NCBI RefSeq assembly: GCF_900176205.1 | Contig: NZ_LT859959.1 | Location: forward strand, 4,051,001 to 4,115,000 | Reading direction: 5' to 3' | Length of the DNA: 64,000 nt | DNA from: Bradyrhizobium sp. ORS 285 | GTDB lineage: Bacteria > Pseudomonadota > Alphaproteobacteria > Rhizobiales > Xanthobacteraceae | In this document: one piece after another, positions 9,022 to 17,257 of the stretch | How the letters are laid out: each line of letters opens with the position of its first letter | Position numbering within the stretch: the first letter of the stretch is position 1 | Translations under genes and position numbers: made by a program | The notes under the pieces: model-generated | Database searches by the model: none | The model's input: the letters and a program-made list of their open reading frames with translations, nothing else | Told to the model about the DNA's origin: nothing

Positions 9022-9471
9022 CTAACGCACCCGAAGGTCGAGCATCTGCTCTTCACGCCGCATGGGTGATTTTGGGTCCTGCGCCAGAATGCTCGCAATC
9101 CATTTCACGAGCACAAGAAGTGTCGTCGCCTCAAACTCGCGGCGCATAGCGTCGACCTGTTCTAACGGGACCGAGCCCACACGAACGTATAGGCGTTCAT
9201 AGGGAGCATTGGGATTGGGCGGCCAAAAGTGTGCGTCAAATAGTGCGCCAGGCTGTCGAATGAGGTGGACGTCGATTGAAACACCGGCGCGCTTAAGCGC
9301 ATCCTCTAGCGTTGATGGGCGAAGCGGATAGCCTTGTCCCTTGGGGAGCCTTGCAGTCTCGGACCTCATCTTTCCAGTGTGCCAGCGGATTGCTCGATCA
9401 ATCAATAGGCGCAGTCCAACCGGAATCGGATAGTGGTTTGTTTGGTGACATCTTGTTTGACGACAGTGCAT
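9022..9471 (-). CDS. Hypothetical protein
   Basis: Up to 149 residues with an ordinary amino-acid mix (LEDALKRAGVSIDVHLIRQPGALFDAHFWPP, then a C-terminal helix ATTLLVLVKWIASILAQ). This does not look like a translated shadow. I recognise no domain. The start is unclear: ATG at 9369 would give 115 residues beginning MRSETARL. Local base composition is lower in GC than in its neighbours. It stands alone between the lactonase-like gene and a 1-kb repeat-filled gap. Confidence 0.5.
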   Translation of the reverse strand: MHCRQTRCHQTNHYPIPVGLRLLIDRAIRWHTGKMRSETARLPKGQGYPLRPSTLEDALKRAGVSIDVHLIRQPGALFDAHFWPPNPNAPYERLYVRVGSVPLEQVDAMRREFEATTLLVLVKWIASILAQDPKSPMRREEQMLDLRVR

Positions 9472-9529
9472 AAACTCCGCGAAGAGTTCGATTCAGAATT
9501 TACTGCAATCAGAGCGTCACGCGCAGCGA

Positions 9530-9768
9530 GAGACCCCTCACCCGACCGAGGACGAGGATGCGCCGGCGCTGCCCTCTCCCACAAGGGGCGAGGGCACTGC
9601 ATCTCGCATCGGTGCAGAGGCCAGGGTCGTTCGATCAAAATCCACCGCGATCAATAGAAAGAAGGACTAACAAGGTCTCTGCGAGCGCGGTGGCCGTAAC
9701 TGCGCCCTCTCCCCTTGTGGGAGAGGGCATGTATGACGGCGCAACGGGCTCGATCGGTGAGGGGTCTC
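9530..9768. repeat. Imperfect ~65-bp inverted repeat with no gene inside
   Basis: The left arm (9530-9595) and right arm (9704-9768) are imperfect inverted copies. Each starts GAGACCCCTCACC at the outer edge and ends in a CCCTCTCCCACAAGGGG-type hairpin at the inner edge. About 108 bp lies between. No ORF is supported. The layout (outer GAGACCCCTCACC, inner CCTCTCCC..GGGGAG) resembles the repeats around the DUF559 gene at 45345-45788, and may be an emptied or non-autonomous relative. Confidence 0.7.
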
Positions 9769-9959
9769 CTTCCACGTGCGTTGATCGCGGAGAGAGCCCT
9801 CACACCTTTTTGGATATTTTTTCCTCGCACCCGACGGGCAGTCCTCGCATCCCCCTCATGCGCAAACTGCCCGTCGAGCCAGTTTGTCGCACGTTGTGCG
9901 ACTTGTGTCGTCGGGCAAATCAAGAGGATCTTGCCGGCCATCCCGTTCGCGATGAAGAG

Positions 9960-10335
9960 GGACGTTTCGGCCGATCGTCACGGAGCGTAGCAGCGGGGAG
10001 CGATGGACGTGTCGGGCTCGGGGATCCGCGCAAGCGGGCCGGCGAATGAGCCTGGTGCGTACGGTCAAGTCGCGTGGTCCTGGCCTCCCGATGCTGAGGT
10101 CAAGCCGGTTGATGATGCCTGGGTCAGTCCTTGCGCGTCTCGCCGGTGATGGGGGCAAACAAGCCGGTCCCCAGGGAGATCGCGAAGCAGCCGTTAAAAC
10201 CAGCGCGCGGGGAAGGCCGGGTCGTCCGGCTGGACTCGTGGTACCTGCCGCCTGCATTTTTTTCTGCAGGCGGGCCACGGGCCTCAGTCGAGGTCCGGTC
10301 TTCCCCGCGCCCTCTCAAGATCGAGGGCGATGACG
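9960..10335 (+). repeat. Dispersed structured repeat, copy A
   Basis: First of three copies (others at 26205-26575 and, inverted, 43721-44075). The conserved core begins at GCGTGGTCCTGG (10072). It ends with an outer stem GCGCGGGGAAGGCCGG (10205-10220) / CCGGTCTTCCCCGCGC (10295-10310), an inner hairpin CCGCCTGCA (10248-10256) / TGCAGGCGG (10265-10273) around a T-rich loop, and a short hairpin GCCCTC / GAGGGC (10309-10328). No convincing gene lies in 9769-10471. Confidence 0.85.
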
Positions 10336-10471
10336 GCAGCATGACTCGGGCGCGGATGCGCCGCGGGACTGCGGCGGGCTGTTTGCAAACATCGTGGAGT
10401 GGACAAGCGAGACCGGTATGGGCTCCGACGCAATGGCCGGTGCTGCGGTCCAGCGGCGGAGACGCCTGCGA

Positions 10472-11113
10472 TCACTTCGCAGCGAAATTCACGCCGATCT
10501 CCGTGACGACAGGCGCGAGCTTCAGCAGCGCCGGATTGTCGGACGATACCTTGACGCCGTCGCCGGAGAGCGCCCGCGGCGTGTCCTTGTCGGTGCCGAA
10601 GCGCAGCGTGATCGAGCAGCCGCCGGGCAGCATGCGCCCCAGCGCGCCATTCTTGAAGTCGGTGACGTAGCCGCCATAGTCCCAGCCGAAGCCGGCGACG
10701 GCGAACGGCTTGCCGTTGGCCTTCTGCACTGCTGCGAGGCTCGCGCCGATCGTGATGCCGGCGACGCTCCAGCGGCTGGTCTTGGCCGTGTCGCGCAAGG
10801 TGAGCCCCGACACCGTCGCGGCCTTGTCCTCGATAAAGGCGACCTCGATGCGCCGGTCCATCGCGCGCGGAAACAGCACGACGCCTTTGTAGGTCTCGCC
10901 CTCCGCCCCGGGCAGATCCTCGATCGCAGCTTCACTGCCATAGCGCTGCTTGAGGGTCTTCGCTGTGTCGGTCGCCGCCACAGGCAACGTGCAGGTGATC
11001 GGCCCTTCCGTCGGTGGCGCGGTCTGGGCAAGGACGGGACCGGCAACAACCAGCGCAATGACGGTGGTCAAGACTCGGCGAATAAGGACATGGCGCATAA
11101 CGACATGGCGCAT
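10472..11113 (-). CDS. Exported hypothetical protein
   Basis: 213 residues from the ATG at 11113, chosen because AAGGG lies 7 bp upstream. The N-terminus is a clear Sec signal peptide (RRVLTTVIALVVAGPVLAQ, cleavage after AQ near residue 28). The mature part has no domain I recognise; two cysteines (in PITCTLP and GGCSITL) could form a disulfide. An almost exact 15-bp tandem duplication encodes MRHVVMRHV at the start, so the ATG at 11098 is an alternative. It probably acts in the periplasm. Confidence 0.72.
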   Translation of the reverse strand: MRHVVMRHVLIRRVLTTVIALVVAGPVLAQTAPPTEGPITCTLPVAATDTAKTLKQRYGSEAAIEDLPGAEGETYKGVVLFPRAMDRRIEVAFIEDKAATVSGLTLRDTAKTSRWSVAGITIGASLAAVQKANGKPFAVAGFGWDYGGYVTDFKNGALGRMLPGGCSITLRFGTDKDTPRALSGDGVKVSSDNPALLKLAPVVTEIGVNFAAK

Positions 11114-11194
11114 CAGTGAACCCTTGTGAAATTGCAAAACAGCGCGGCCGACAGTCTTAGGTCTGTTTCACCGCATCTCGGGTTCAGGCTGACA

Positions 11195-11965
11195 TCAGGC
11201 CGCGAGACGCCGCTTCCTCACCGCGTCCCCAAATGCCTCGAACAGCTTGCGGTTGATCGGGTTCTTCTGCGGGTCGTATTCGGCATGCCATTGCACGCCC
11301 AAGGCAAAGCTCGGCGCGTCGGCGATGCGGATCGCCTCGATGGTGCCGTCCTCGGCGATGCCCTCGATGACGACGCGGTCGCCGGGCTCGAGGATGCCCT
11401 GGCCGTGCAGCGAGTTCACCTTGATGCTGTCGCAGCCGAGGATGCCGGCGAAGGCGCCGCCTGGCGTCAGCCGGACCTCGTGGCGATCGGCGAAGATCAC
11501 GGTCGGGTCGGGATGGATCTCGCCATTCTCGAGCCGGGGCATGCGGTGGTTCATGCGGCCGGGAATCTCGCGGATCTCCGGATGCAGCGAGCCGCCGAAG
11601 GCGACGTTCATCTCCTGCAGGCCGCGGCAGATGCCGAACAGGGGAATGCCTCGGGCGACGCAGGCCTCCGTGAGTTGCAGCGCGACCTCGTCTCGATGGA
11701 TGTCATAGGGCTCGTGCTTGAGGCTGGGCTCGGTATTGAAGCGGGTCGGATGCACGTTGGCGCGGGCGCCGGTCAGCACCACGCCATCAACCACGTCGAG
11801 CAGCGCCGCGATATCGGTGATCTCGGGGACGCCGGCAAACATCAGCGGCAGCGCGCCGGCGACCTCGGCCACGGCGCTCAGATTGCGCTCACCCACCATC
11901 TGCACGGTGAACCTGTTCTCGACGCGATGGCTGTTACCGATCACGCCGACCACGGGACGTTTCAT
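11195..11965 (-). CDS. Gamma-glutamyl-gamma-aminobutyrate hydrolase family protein (peptidase C26)
   Basis: 256-residue class-I glutamine-amidotransferase-like hydrolase of the PuuD type, which cleaves gamma-glutamyl amides. The nucleophile elbow is FGICRGLQEMN with Cys113. The catalytic His-Glu pair is in GVQWHAEYD near the C-terminus, and VDGVVLTG forms the oxyanion region. The natural substrate may be gamma-glutamyl-GABA from putrescine breakdown, but no puuA/B/C genes are adjacent, so the specificity is inferred. The gene is transcribed away from the AI-2E permease gene. Confidence 0.87.
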   Translation of the reverse strand: MKRPVVGVIGNSHRVENRFTVQMVGERNLSAVAEVAGALPLMFAGVPEITDIAALLDVVDGVVLTGARANVHPTRFNTEPSLKHEPYDIHRDEVALQLTEACVARGIPLFGICRGLQEMNVAFGGSLHPEIREIPGRMNHRMPRLENGEIHPDPTVIFADRHEVRLTPGGAFAGILGCDSIKVNSLHGQGILEPGDRVVIEGIAEDGTIEAIRIADAPSFALGVQWHAEYDPQKNPINRKLFEAFGDAVRKRRLAA

Positions 11966-12225
11966 TGCCCTCGTTTCTCTCCCTGTGCGACCAAGCCAAT
12001 CCTGGTCTCAGCCCGATATGGTCCCGGCCTGGAGGCACAAATCATGCCTCTTCAAATCATGCCCGCGTCGCAAAGCCGGATCAACATATGACCGCGCGGG
12101 TCCCCAATGCCAATTCCGGGCACCCCCGCATGGCTTCCAGCGGATGAACGGTCACGCAAGCCTTTGCTTGATCCGTCAGCCGTTTTCGCCAATGTGTGGG
12201 AGCCGATCAGCACAGAGGACGCCGC

Positions 12226-13386
12226 ATGACCGCCCCCGCCGACCCCCGCCTCCAGGCCCGCAGCGAGCACCGCAGCGACCTGGCCTGGGCCATCACGGTG
12301 GGTGGCATCGGCGTGATCCTGTTCCTGGCCGCGCTCGCCTTCAGCTGGTATTACGCTGCGGCCCTGTTCCTGCTGTTCTCCGGCATGCTGCTCGGCGTCG
12401 CCCTCAACGCCATGACAACCCTGCTCGGACGGGTGCTGCCCTGGCCGCATCCGCTGCGGCTCGCCATCGTCTGCCTGACGCTCGCGGCCCTGCTCGTCGG
12501 CATCGTCTTCCTGGGCGGCACCACCATCGCCGACCAGGCCAAGGTGCTGAGCGACACGATCAAGTCGCAGCTCGGCAACATCAAGGGCTTCCTCGACCGC
12601 AACGGCATCGACACCAGCTTCTTTGAGTTCAACAGCGCCAACACGGCGACCGCAGCGCCCGATGGCGGCACAACCACCCCGACGCAATCCTCGTCGCATG
12701 GCCTGCCAGGTGGCCTGCCCTCGCCGAGCGCGCTCGCCTCCTCCGGCGGCGCCATCGTCAGCCAAACCTTCAAGCTGCTGCTGGGCACCGTGAGCGCCGT
12801 CGGAAACTTCTTCATCGTGCTTTTCTTGGGGCTGGCCTTCGCTGCGCAGCCTTCGGTCTACCGCAGCGGATTGCTATTCCTGGCCCCGGCCAAGTATCGC
12901 GACGAGGCCACGGTGATCATCGACCGCATCAGCTATACGCTGGAGCGCTGGCTGATTGCCCAGATCACCACCATGTTCGCGGTGTTCCTGGTCACCTGGA
13001 TCGGGCTTGCCATCATCGGCGTGCAGAGCTCGTTCATCCTCGGCATTCAGGCGGGCCTCCTGGCCTTCATCCCGACCGTCGGCGCGATCATCGCCGGCGT
13101 CATCGTCGTGCTGGCGAGCCTCGCCTCGGGCTGGGTCGCGGCGGTCTCCGCCTTCGTTCTGTTCCTCGGCGTGCACGCGATGGAGAGCTATGTGCTGACG
13201 CCGCTGATCCAGCGCCAGGCGCTGGACATCCCGCCGGCGACGCTGTTCGCGTTCCAGATCCTGCTCGGCATCGTGTTCGGCGTCTGGGGCCTGACCCTGG
13301 CGCTGCCGCTGATGGCGATCGCCAAGGTCATGATTGACTACTTCAAGAGCGACCGCAGCAGCGAGGATGCCGCGGCCGCGATCTGA
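12226..13386 (+). CDS. AI-2E family transporter (PerM/TqsA type)
   Basis: 386-residue inner-membrane protein with about eight hydrophobic segments, two at the N-terminus (AWAITVGGIGVILFLAAL and following). A periplasmic stretch rich in Ser/Thr/Pro/Gly (about residues 145-185) follows, then the conserved C-terminal block GIQAGLLAFIPTVGAIIAG and VLTPLIQRQALDIPPA. The family exports or exchanges small molecules; autoinducer-2 itself is only one suggested substrate. The ATG at 12226 is preferred to the upstream in-frame GTG at 12196 because the family begins with a short soluble N-tail. It is convergent with the M20 gene. Confidence 0.88.
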   Translation: MTAPADPRLQARSEHRSDLAWAITVGGIGVILFLAALAFSWYYAAALFLLFSGMLLGVALNAMTTLLGRVLPWPHPLRLAIVCLTLAALLVGIVFLGGTTIADQAKVLSDTIKSQLGNIKGFLDRNGIDTSFFEFNSANTATAAPDGGTTTPTQSSSHGLPGGLPSPSALASSGGAIVSQTFKLLLGTVSAVGNFFIVLFLGLAFAAQPSVYRSGLLFLAPAKYRDEATVIIDRISYTLERWLIAQITTMFAVFLVTWIGLAIIGVQSSFILGIQAGLLAFIPTVGAIIAGVIVVLASLASGWVAAVSAFVLFLGVHAMESYVLTPLIQRQALDIPPATLFAFQILLGIVFGVWGLTLALPLMAIAKVMIDYFKSDRSSEDAAAAI

Positions 13387-13405
13387 GCGCCGGGTCTTCG
13401 AGGGC

Positions 13406-14575
13406 TCAGCCGGCCGGCATCGCCGTCTCGACGAGCTTGGCCCAGTAACTGATGCCGTGCGGGATCACGTCGTCGTTGAAGTCGTATTCCGGGTGATGCA
13501 CGCCGGCGCCATCGCCGATGCCCATGAACACGAACGCGCCGGGCCGCGCCTGCAGCATGTAGGCGAAGTCCTCGCCGCCGAGCCGGGGCGGCATGTCGGT
13601 TTTGACCTGATCCGGCCCGACGACGCTGCGCGCGACGTCGGCGGCAAACGCGGTCTGCTCGGCGTGGTTGATCACGACCGGATAGCCCCATTCATAGTCG
13701 ATCTCGACCTCGACGCCCATGCCGTTCGCAAGCCCCGTCACCACGCTCTTGAAGCGCTCGTCCATCAGGCGGCGGACCTCCTCGTCGAGCGTGCGCACGG
13801 TGCCGCCGATCACCGCGGTCTGCGGAATGATGTTGTCGGCCGAGGTGCCGGCATGGAAGCGGGTGATCGAGAGTACCGCGCTCTCGACCGGATCGACGTT
13901 GCGGGCGACGATCGACTGTAAGGCCGTGACGATCTGCGCGCCGGCGATGATCGGATCGACGCATTTGTTCGGCCGCGCGGCGTGACCGCCGAGGCCCTTC
14001 AGGCGCACCTCGAAAGTGTCGGCCGCGGCCATCACCGCACCGGGGCGCGTCGAGACATGTCCGAGCGGCAGCCCCGGCGCGTTGTGCAGGCCGTAGACCT
14101 CCTCGATGCCGAAGCGCTCCATCAGGCCGTCCTCGACCATGGCGCGGCCACCGGCGCCGCCCTCCTCGGCCGGCTGGAAGATCACGACCGCGGTGCCGGC
14201 AAAGTTGCGGGTCTCGGCGAGATAGCGGGCGGCGCCGAGCAGCATTGCGGTGTGGCCGTCATGGCCGCAGGCATGCATCCGGCCCGGGATGGTGGATTTG
14301 TGCGGGATGTCGCGGGTCTCCTGCAGCGGCAGCGCGTCCATGTCGGCGCGCAGGCCGATGACGCGCTCCGACGGCTGGCGTCCGCGGATGACGCCGACCA
14401 CGCCGGTGCGGCCGATGCCGGTGACGACCTCGTCGACGCCGAATGACGTCAACAGCTCGGCGACCCGCGCCGCCGTCCGGTGCACCTCGTACTGCAACTC
14501 GGGATGCTGGTGAAAATCACGACGCCAGACCGTGGCGTCCTCCGCCAGCTCGGCGGCGCGGTTGATGATCGGCAT
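13406..14575 (-). CDS. M20 family amidohydrolase (hippurate hydrolase-like)
   Basis: 389-residue binuclear metal hydrolase of the M20D group (hippurate / N-acyl amino acid / indole-acetyl-amino acid hydrolases). Metal and catalytic motifs are RADMDALP, HACGHDGHTAMLLGAA and QPAEEGGAG, followed by the dimerisation lid beginning GGHAARPNKCVDPI and the C-terminal GGEDFAYM. The ATG at 14575 gives the family start (MPIINRAAELAEDATVWRRDFHQHPEL); the open frame extends 27 residues further without homology. The substrate is probably an N-acyl amino acid. In plant-associated bacteria, auxin conjugates are an option that sequence alone cannot settle. Confidence 0.9.
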   Translation of the reverse strand: MPIINRAAELAEDATVWRRDFHQHPELQYEVHRTAARVAELLTSFGVDEVVTGIGRTGVVGVIRGRQPSERVIGLRADMDALPLQETRDIPHKSTIPGRMHACGHDGHTAMLLGAARYLAETRNFAGTAVVIFQPAEEGGAGGRAMVEDGLMERFGIEEVYGLHNAPGLPLGHVSTRPGAVMAAADTFEVRLKGLGGHAARPNKCVDPIIAGAQIVTALQSIVARNVDPVESAVLSITRFHAGTSADNIIPQTAVIGGTVRTLDEEVRRLMDERFKSVVTGLANGMGVEVEIDYEWGYPVVINHAEQTAFAADVARSVVGPDQVKTDMPPRLGGEDFAYMLQARPGAFVFMGIGDGAGVHHPEYDFNDDVIPHGISYWAKLVETAMPAG

Positions 14576-14696
14576 GATGGAGTTCCGAAAAATGAGGCGC
14601 GCGCCAGGACGGCGCGCATATGAACTCATTGCATGTCGCGCGACGGCAAAACACAAGCGCTATCAGCACATACGTGCTGCGCGGACTGCATTCCTG

Positions 14697-15245
14697 CTAG
14701 GATCGGAGCTGTTTCAGCTCGCGCGCCAGATTGGCCCGCGCCTTCGCGTCGAGCGCGGCGGCGAAGGCGGGATCTGGGTAGATCACCGGCCGACTTGCAA
14801 ACCGTTCCAGCACGGCGGCACGCCCGGCGCGGTAGGCGTCATCAGGCACATGGGCATATTCGCGCCGGATCGCCTGCGCATACGCATCGTAGGTCGCGTC
14901 GTCGGCGCCAAGCACCGCAAGGTCGATCGAAATGAGCAGCGCGCCGCGACGATCACCTGGCGCAACATCGTGCGTCCGCGTCAGGCGGATCAGCCGGCCG
15001 ACCTCATCGCGCAGCTCCGGCGCGACGTGCTGCTCCGCGAGCACGGCGCTCCGCTCCTCATTGTCGGACCGCGTGGGATCGTAGACGACGTCGTGCCACC
15101 AGATCGCCTGGGTCAGGATCTCGCGATCGCCGACACTGAGATCGGCGACGCAAGCGAGCCGGGCGAGGCAATCCTCGATATGGCTGAGATCGTGGTAGTG
15201 CCGCCCCGGCGCGGTGTAGGCCGCGACCAGTTCCTCATGCGTCAT
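14697..15245 (-). CDS. Predicted HD-superfamily phosphohydrolase
   Basis: 182-residue protein related to the predicted metal-dependent HD phosphohydrolase group (COG4339-like). Metal ligands are visible in RHYHDLSHIEDCL, the HD pair in AIWWHDVVYDP, and a later aspartate in ISIDLAVLG. The family is small, cytoplasmic and functionally uncharacterised. It lies 18 bp before the ABM gene's stop codon in transcription order on the minus strand, so the two may share a transcript. Confidence 0.8.
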   Translation of the reverse strand: MTHEELVAAYTAPGRHYHDLSHIEDCLARLACVADLSVGDREILTQAIWWHDVVYDPTRSDNEERSAVLAEQHVAPELRDEVGRLIRLTRTHDVAPGDRRGALLISIDLAVLGADDATYDAYAQAIRREYAHVPDDAYRAGRAAVLERFASRPVIYPDPAFAAALDAKARANLARELKQLRS

Positions 15246-15263
15246 GGTCGCGGCTCGCGCTGT

Positions 15264-15566
15264 TCAGCCGGCCGAGGTCAGCACAGTCTCGGTGTGCTCG
15301 ACATCCGGAGGGCTGGCGAAGTACTGACCGACGAGACCGCGCCACTCCGTGAAGTTCTCCGAGCCGCGGAAATCGACGGTGTGGTTCTCGAGCGTCTCCC
15401 ACTTCACCATCAGGCGATAGCGCTGCGGCTTTTCGATTGATTTGTGCAGCTCGAAGCCGTGAAACCCCTTGGAGCGGCCGAAGGCGGCGCGCGCCTTGGC
15501 GACAGCGGCCTCGAAATCCTTCTCGGTGCCGGGCTTGACGTCGATCTGGGCGATTTCGGTGATCAT
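15264..15566 (-). CDS. Antibiotic biosynthesis monooxygenase (ABM) domain protein
   Basis: 100-residue single ABM ferredoxin-like domain (MITEIAQIDVKPGTEKDFEAAV, then SKGFHGFELHKSIEKPQRYRLMVKWETLENH). Such proteins form dimeric beta-barrels that act as cofactor-free oxygenases, heme-degrading enzymes or detoxification factors. No heme-ligand pattern typical of IsdG is evident, so the reaction is open. It is upstream of the HD hydrolase gene on the same strand with a short gap. Confidence 0.85.
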   Translation of the reverse strand: MITEIAQIDVKPGTEKDFEAAVAKARAAFGRSKGFHGFELHKSIEKPQRYRLMVKWETLENHTVDFRGSENFTEWRGLVGQYFASPPDVEHTETVLTSAG

Positions 15567-15636
15567 GGGCGGTCGGCCTCCCCTGGTTGTTGGGCCGTTT
15601 GTCTAGCCCAGACCAGGGGAGAGAGAAAGCCGGGCG

Positions 15637-16866
15637 TCAGCTGGAGAGCGCGGCGTGCCCGGACTGTGGCGCCGGAGCAGCCGTCGCCGCGGCCGCACGC
15701 TGGCGACGGTAGCGCTCCAGCGACAGCGGCAGTTCGGCCGAGGCTTCGACGCGATTGCGGCCGGAGCGCTTGGCCTTGTAGAGCGCCGTATCGGCGGCGG
15801 CGAGCAGCACGTCGAGATCGGTGCCGGCCGGCCCGCCGGCGACGCCGATGCTGACCGTGGTGTCGACGGCCTTGTCCTCGCAGACGACGCCGGACGCAGC
15901 GAAGGCCTGGCGCACGCGCTCGGCCGCGACCATTGCCTCCTCGATCGAGCACGGGAGCAGCGCCGCAAATTCCTCGCCGCCGATGCGTCCCGAGAGATCC
16001 GTGAGCCGCAGCTTGTCGACGACGACGCCGGCAAACAGCTTGAGCACCTCGTCGCCCTCGGCGTGGCCGAAGCGATCGTTGATCGACTTGAAATGATCGA
16101 TGTCGAAGATCAGCACGCTGACCGGCCGCTCCGCGCGCGCCTCGCGCTCGATCAGCTGGGCGCTGGCGTCGGCGAAGCCGCGGCGGTTGAGCAGCCCGGT
16201 CAACGGGTCCGTCGTCGCCGCGCGCTTGTGGGCAGAGACGATGCGCTCGGACACCAGCATGAAGATCACGAACACGGTGCCGACGGCATAGAGCACCAGC
16301 TCGATCGAGAAGATCGTGACCCAGGCGGCGGCAAAGGCGCCGTTCGCGTCGCGCAGCACGTTGCCAAGCAGGATCGGGAGCATCAGGACAAAGCCGTGCA
16401 TGGCCGGCACGATCACGGCAGGCCAGCGCTTGTGCAAGGTGCGCCGCCGCTCCTGCCAGAGCTCGGTCGCCGTCAGCGTCGCGTAGATCACGACGATCGC
16501 CGCGCCGATCGTCAACCGTAGCGCTTGCGCCGTGGGATCGAGCAGCATGCCGCTCGCGATCCAGACGATCGCGCCGAGCGCAAGACCTGGGACGCTCGGG
16601 GATTTGCCGTGGAAGACACGCGCCGCGTTCCAGACCATGGCGGTGGCGATCAGGCCGATCGAGCTCAGGAACAGCGACACCACCTCGCCATAGCTGTCGG
16701 CGGCCAATGTCCACAGCGCGATCGCGACCGCGCCGAGGATGTAGGCTGCCCCCCACCAGCGTAGCGCCGGCGTGTTCTCCTGCCGTCCGAAATACAGCAA
16801 CATGGCGCCAAGCAGCGCCGCGACCATTGTCGCTACGATGTCGAGCGTCATGCTGTCGAGTGCCAT
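15637..16866 (-). CDS. Membrane-bound diguanylate cyclase (GGDEF)
   Basis: 409 residues: six or seven predicted membrane helices in residues 5-205, then a GGDEF domain (about 215-375) starting DPLTGLLNRRGF. The active-site loop is GGEEF at 296-300. An inhibitory I-site RLTD lies at 287-290, five residues before it, so product feedback is expected. IFDIDHFKSINDRFGH holds the metal-binding aspartates. It should make cyclic di-GMP in response to a membrane or periplasmic cue. No EAL domain is attached. The alanine-rich last ~25 residues are probably disordered. Confidence 0.93.
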   Translation of the reverse strand: MALDSMTLDIVATMVAALLGAMLLYFGRQENTPALRWWGAAYILGAVAIALWTLAADSYGEVVSLFLSSIGLIATAMVWNAARVFHGKSPSVPGLALGAIVWIASGMLLDPTAQALRLTIGAAIVVIYATLTATELWQERRRTLHKRWPAVIVPAMHGFVLMLPILLGNVLRDANGAFAAAWVTIFSIELVLYAVGTVFVIFMLVSERIVSAHKRAATTDPLTGLLNRRGFADASAQLIEREARAERPVSVLIFDIDHFKSINDRFGHAEGDEVLKLFAGVVVDKLRLTDLSGRIGGEEFAALLPCSIEEAMVAAERVRQAFAASGVVCEDKAVDTTVSIGVAGGPAGTDLDVLLAAADTALYKAKRSGRNRVEASAELPLSLERYRRQRAAAATAAPAPQSGHAALSS

Positions 16867-17257
16867 GCGTCACCTCGGTTGCTGCGGCGGCGCGGGATCT
16901 CAGGGTTAGCGCGGCCTTATCGCGAGCAACCTAACCGGCGGTCTGTTCGAAAGACGTTTGCCTGGGATGCCAAGTTTTCTCGAAAAGCTCGGCACAACTC
17001 GCCCGTAAATTGCTGCGCAAAAATGCAGCAAAAAGGATTCAAAACCGATCCCGGGCGCGGGACACGACGCCCGCTTGGATTGCACAGCGGCGACCAACGA
17101 TCATTGATAGTTGAGCACGAAGGCGAGACATATGAACCAGTTCACATCCGATGGCGGACACTCATCGAAACGATAAGAAACCTTCTCAAATTTGAGATCA
17201 TCTCTTCCTAACACGGTCCGACCGCGGCGCGGTGCGCCGCATGAGGTGGGAACGAGA
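16867..17257. other. Intergenic region without a gene
   Basis: 391 bp between the divergently transcribed diguanylate cyclase and metallophosphoesterase genes. It is AT-richer than its surroundings around 16980-17050 and 17150-17215. I see no convincing ORF, RNA gene or terminator. It presumably contains both promoters. Confidence 0.5.

Noticed and set aside
17041..17211. Short plus-strand ORF upstream of the metallophosphoesterase
   Set aside because: No ribosome site, mixed composition and no recognisable features; treated as promoter region.
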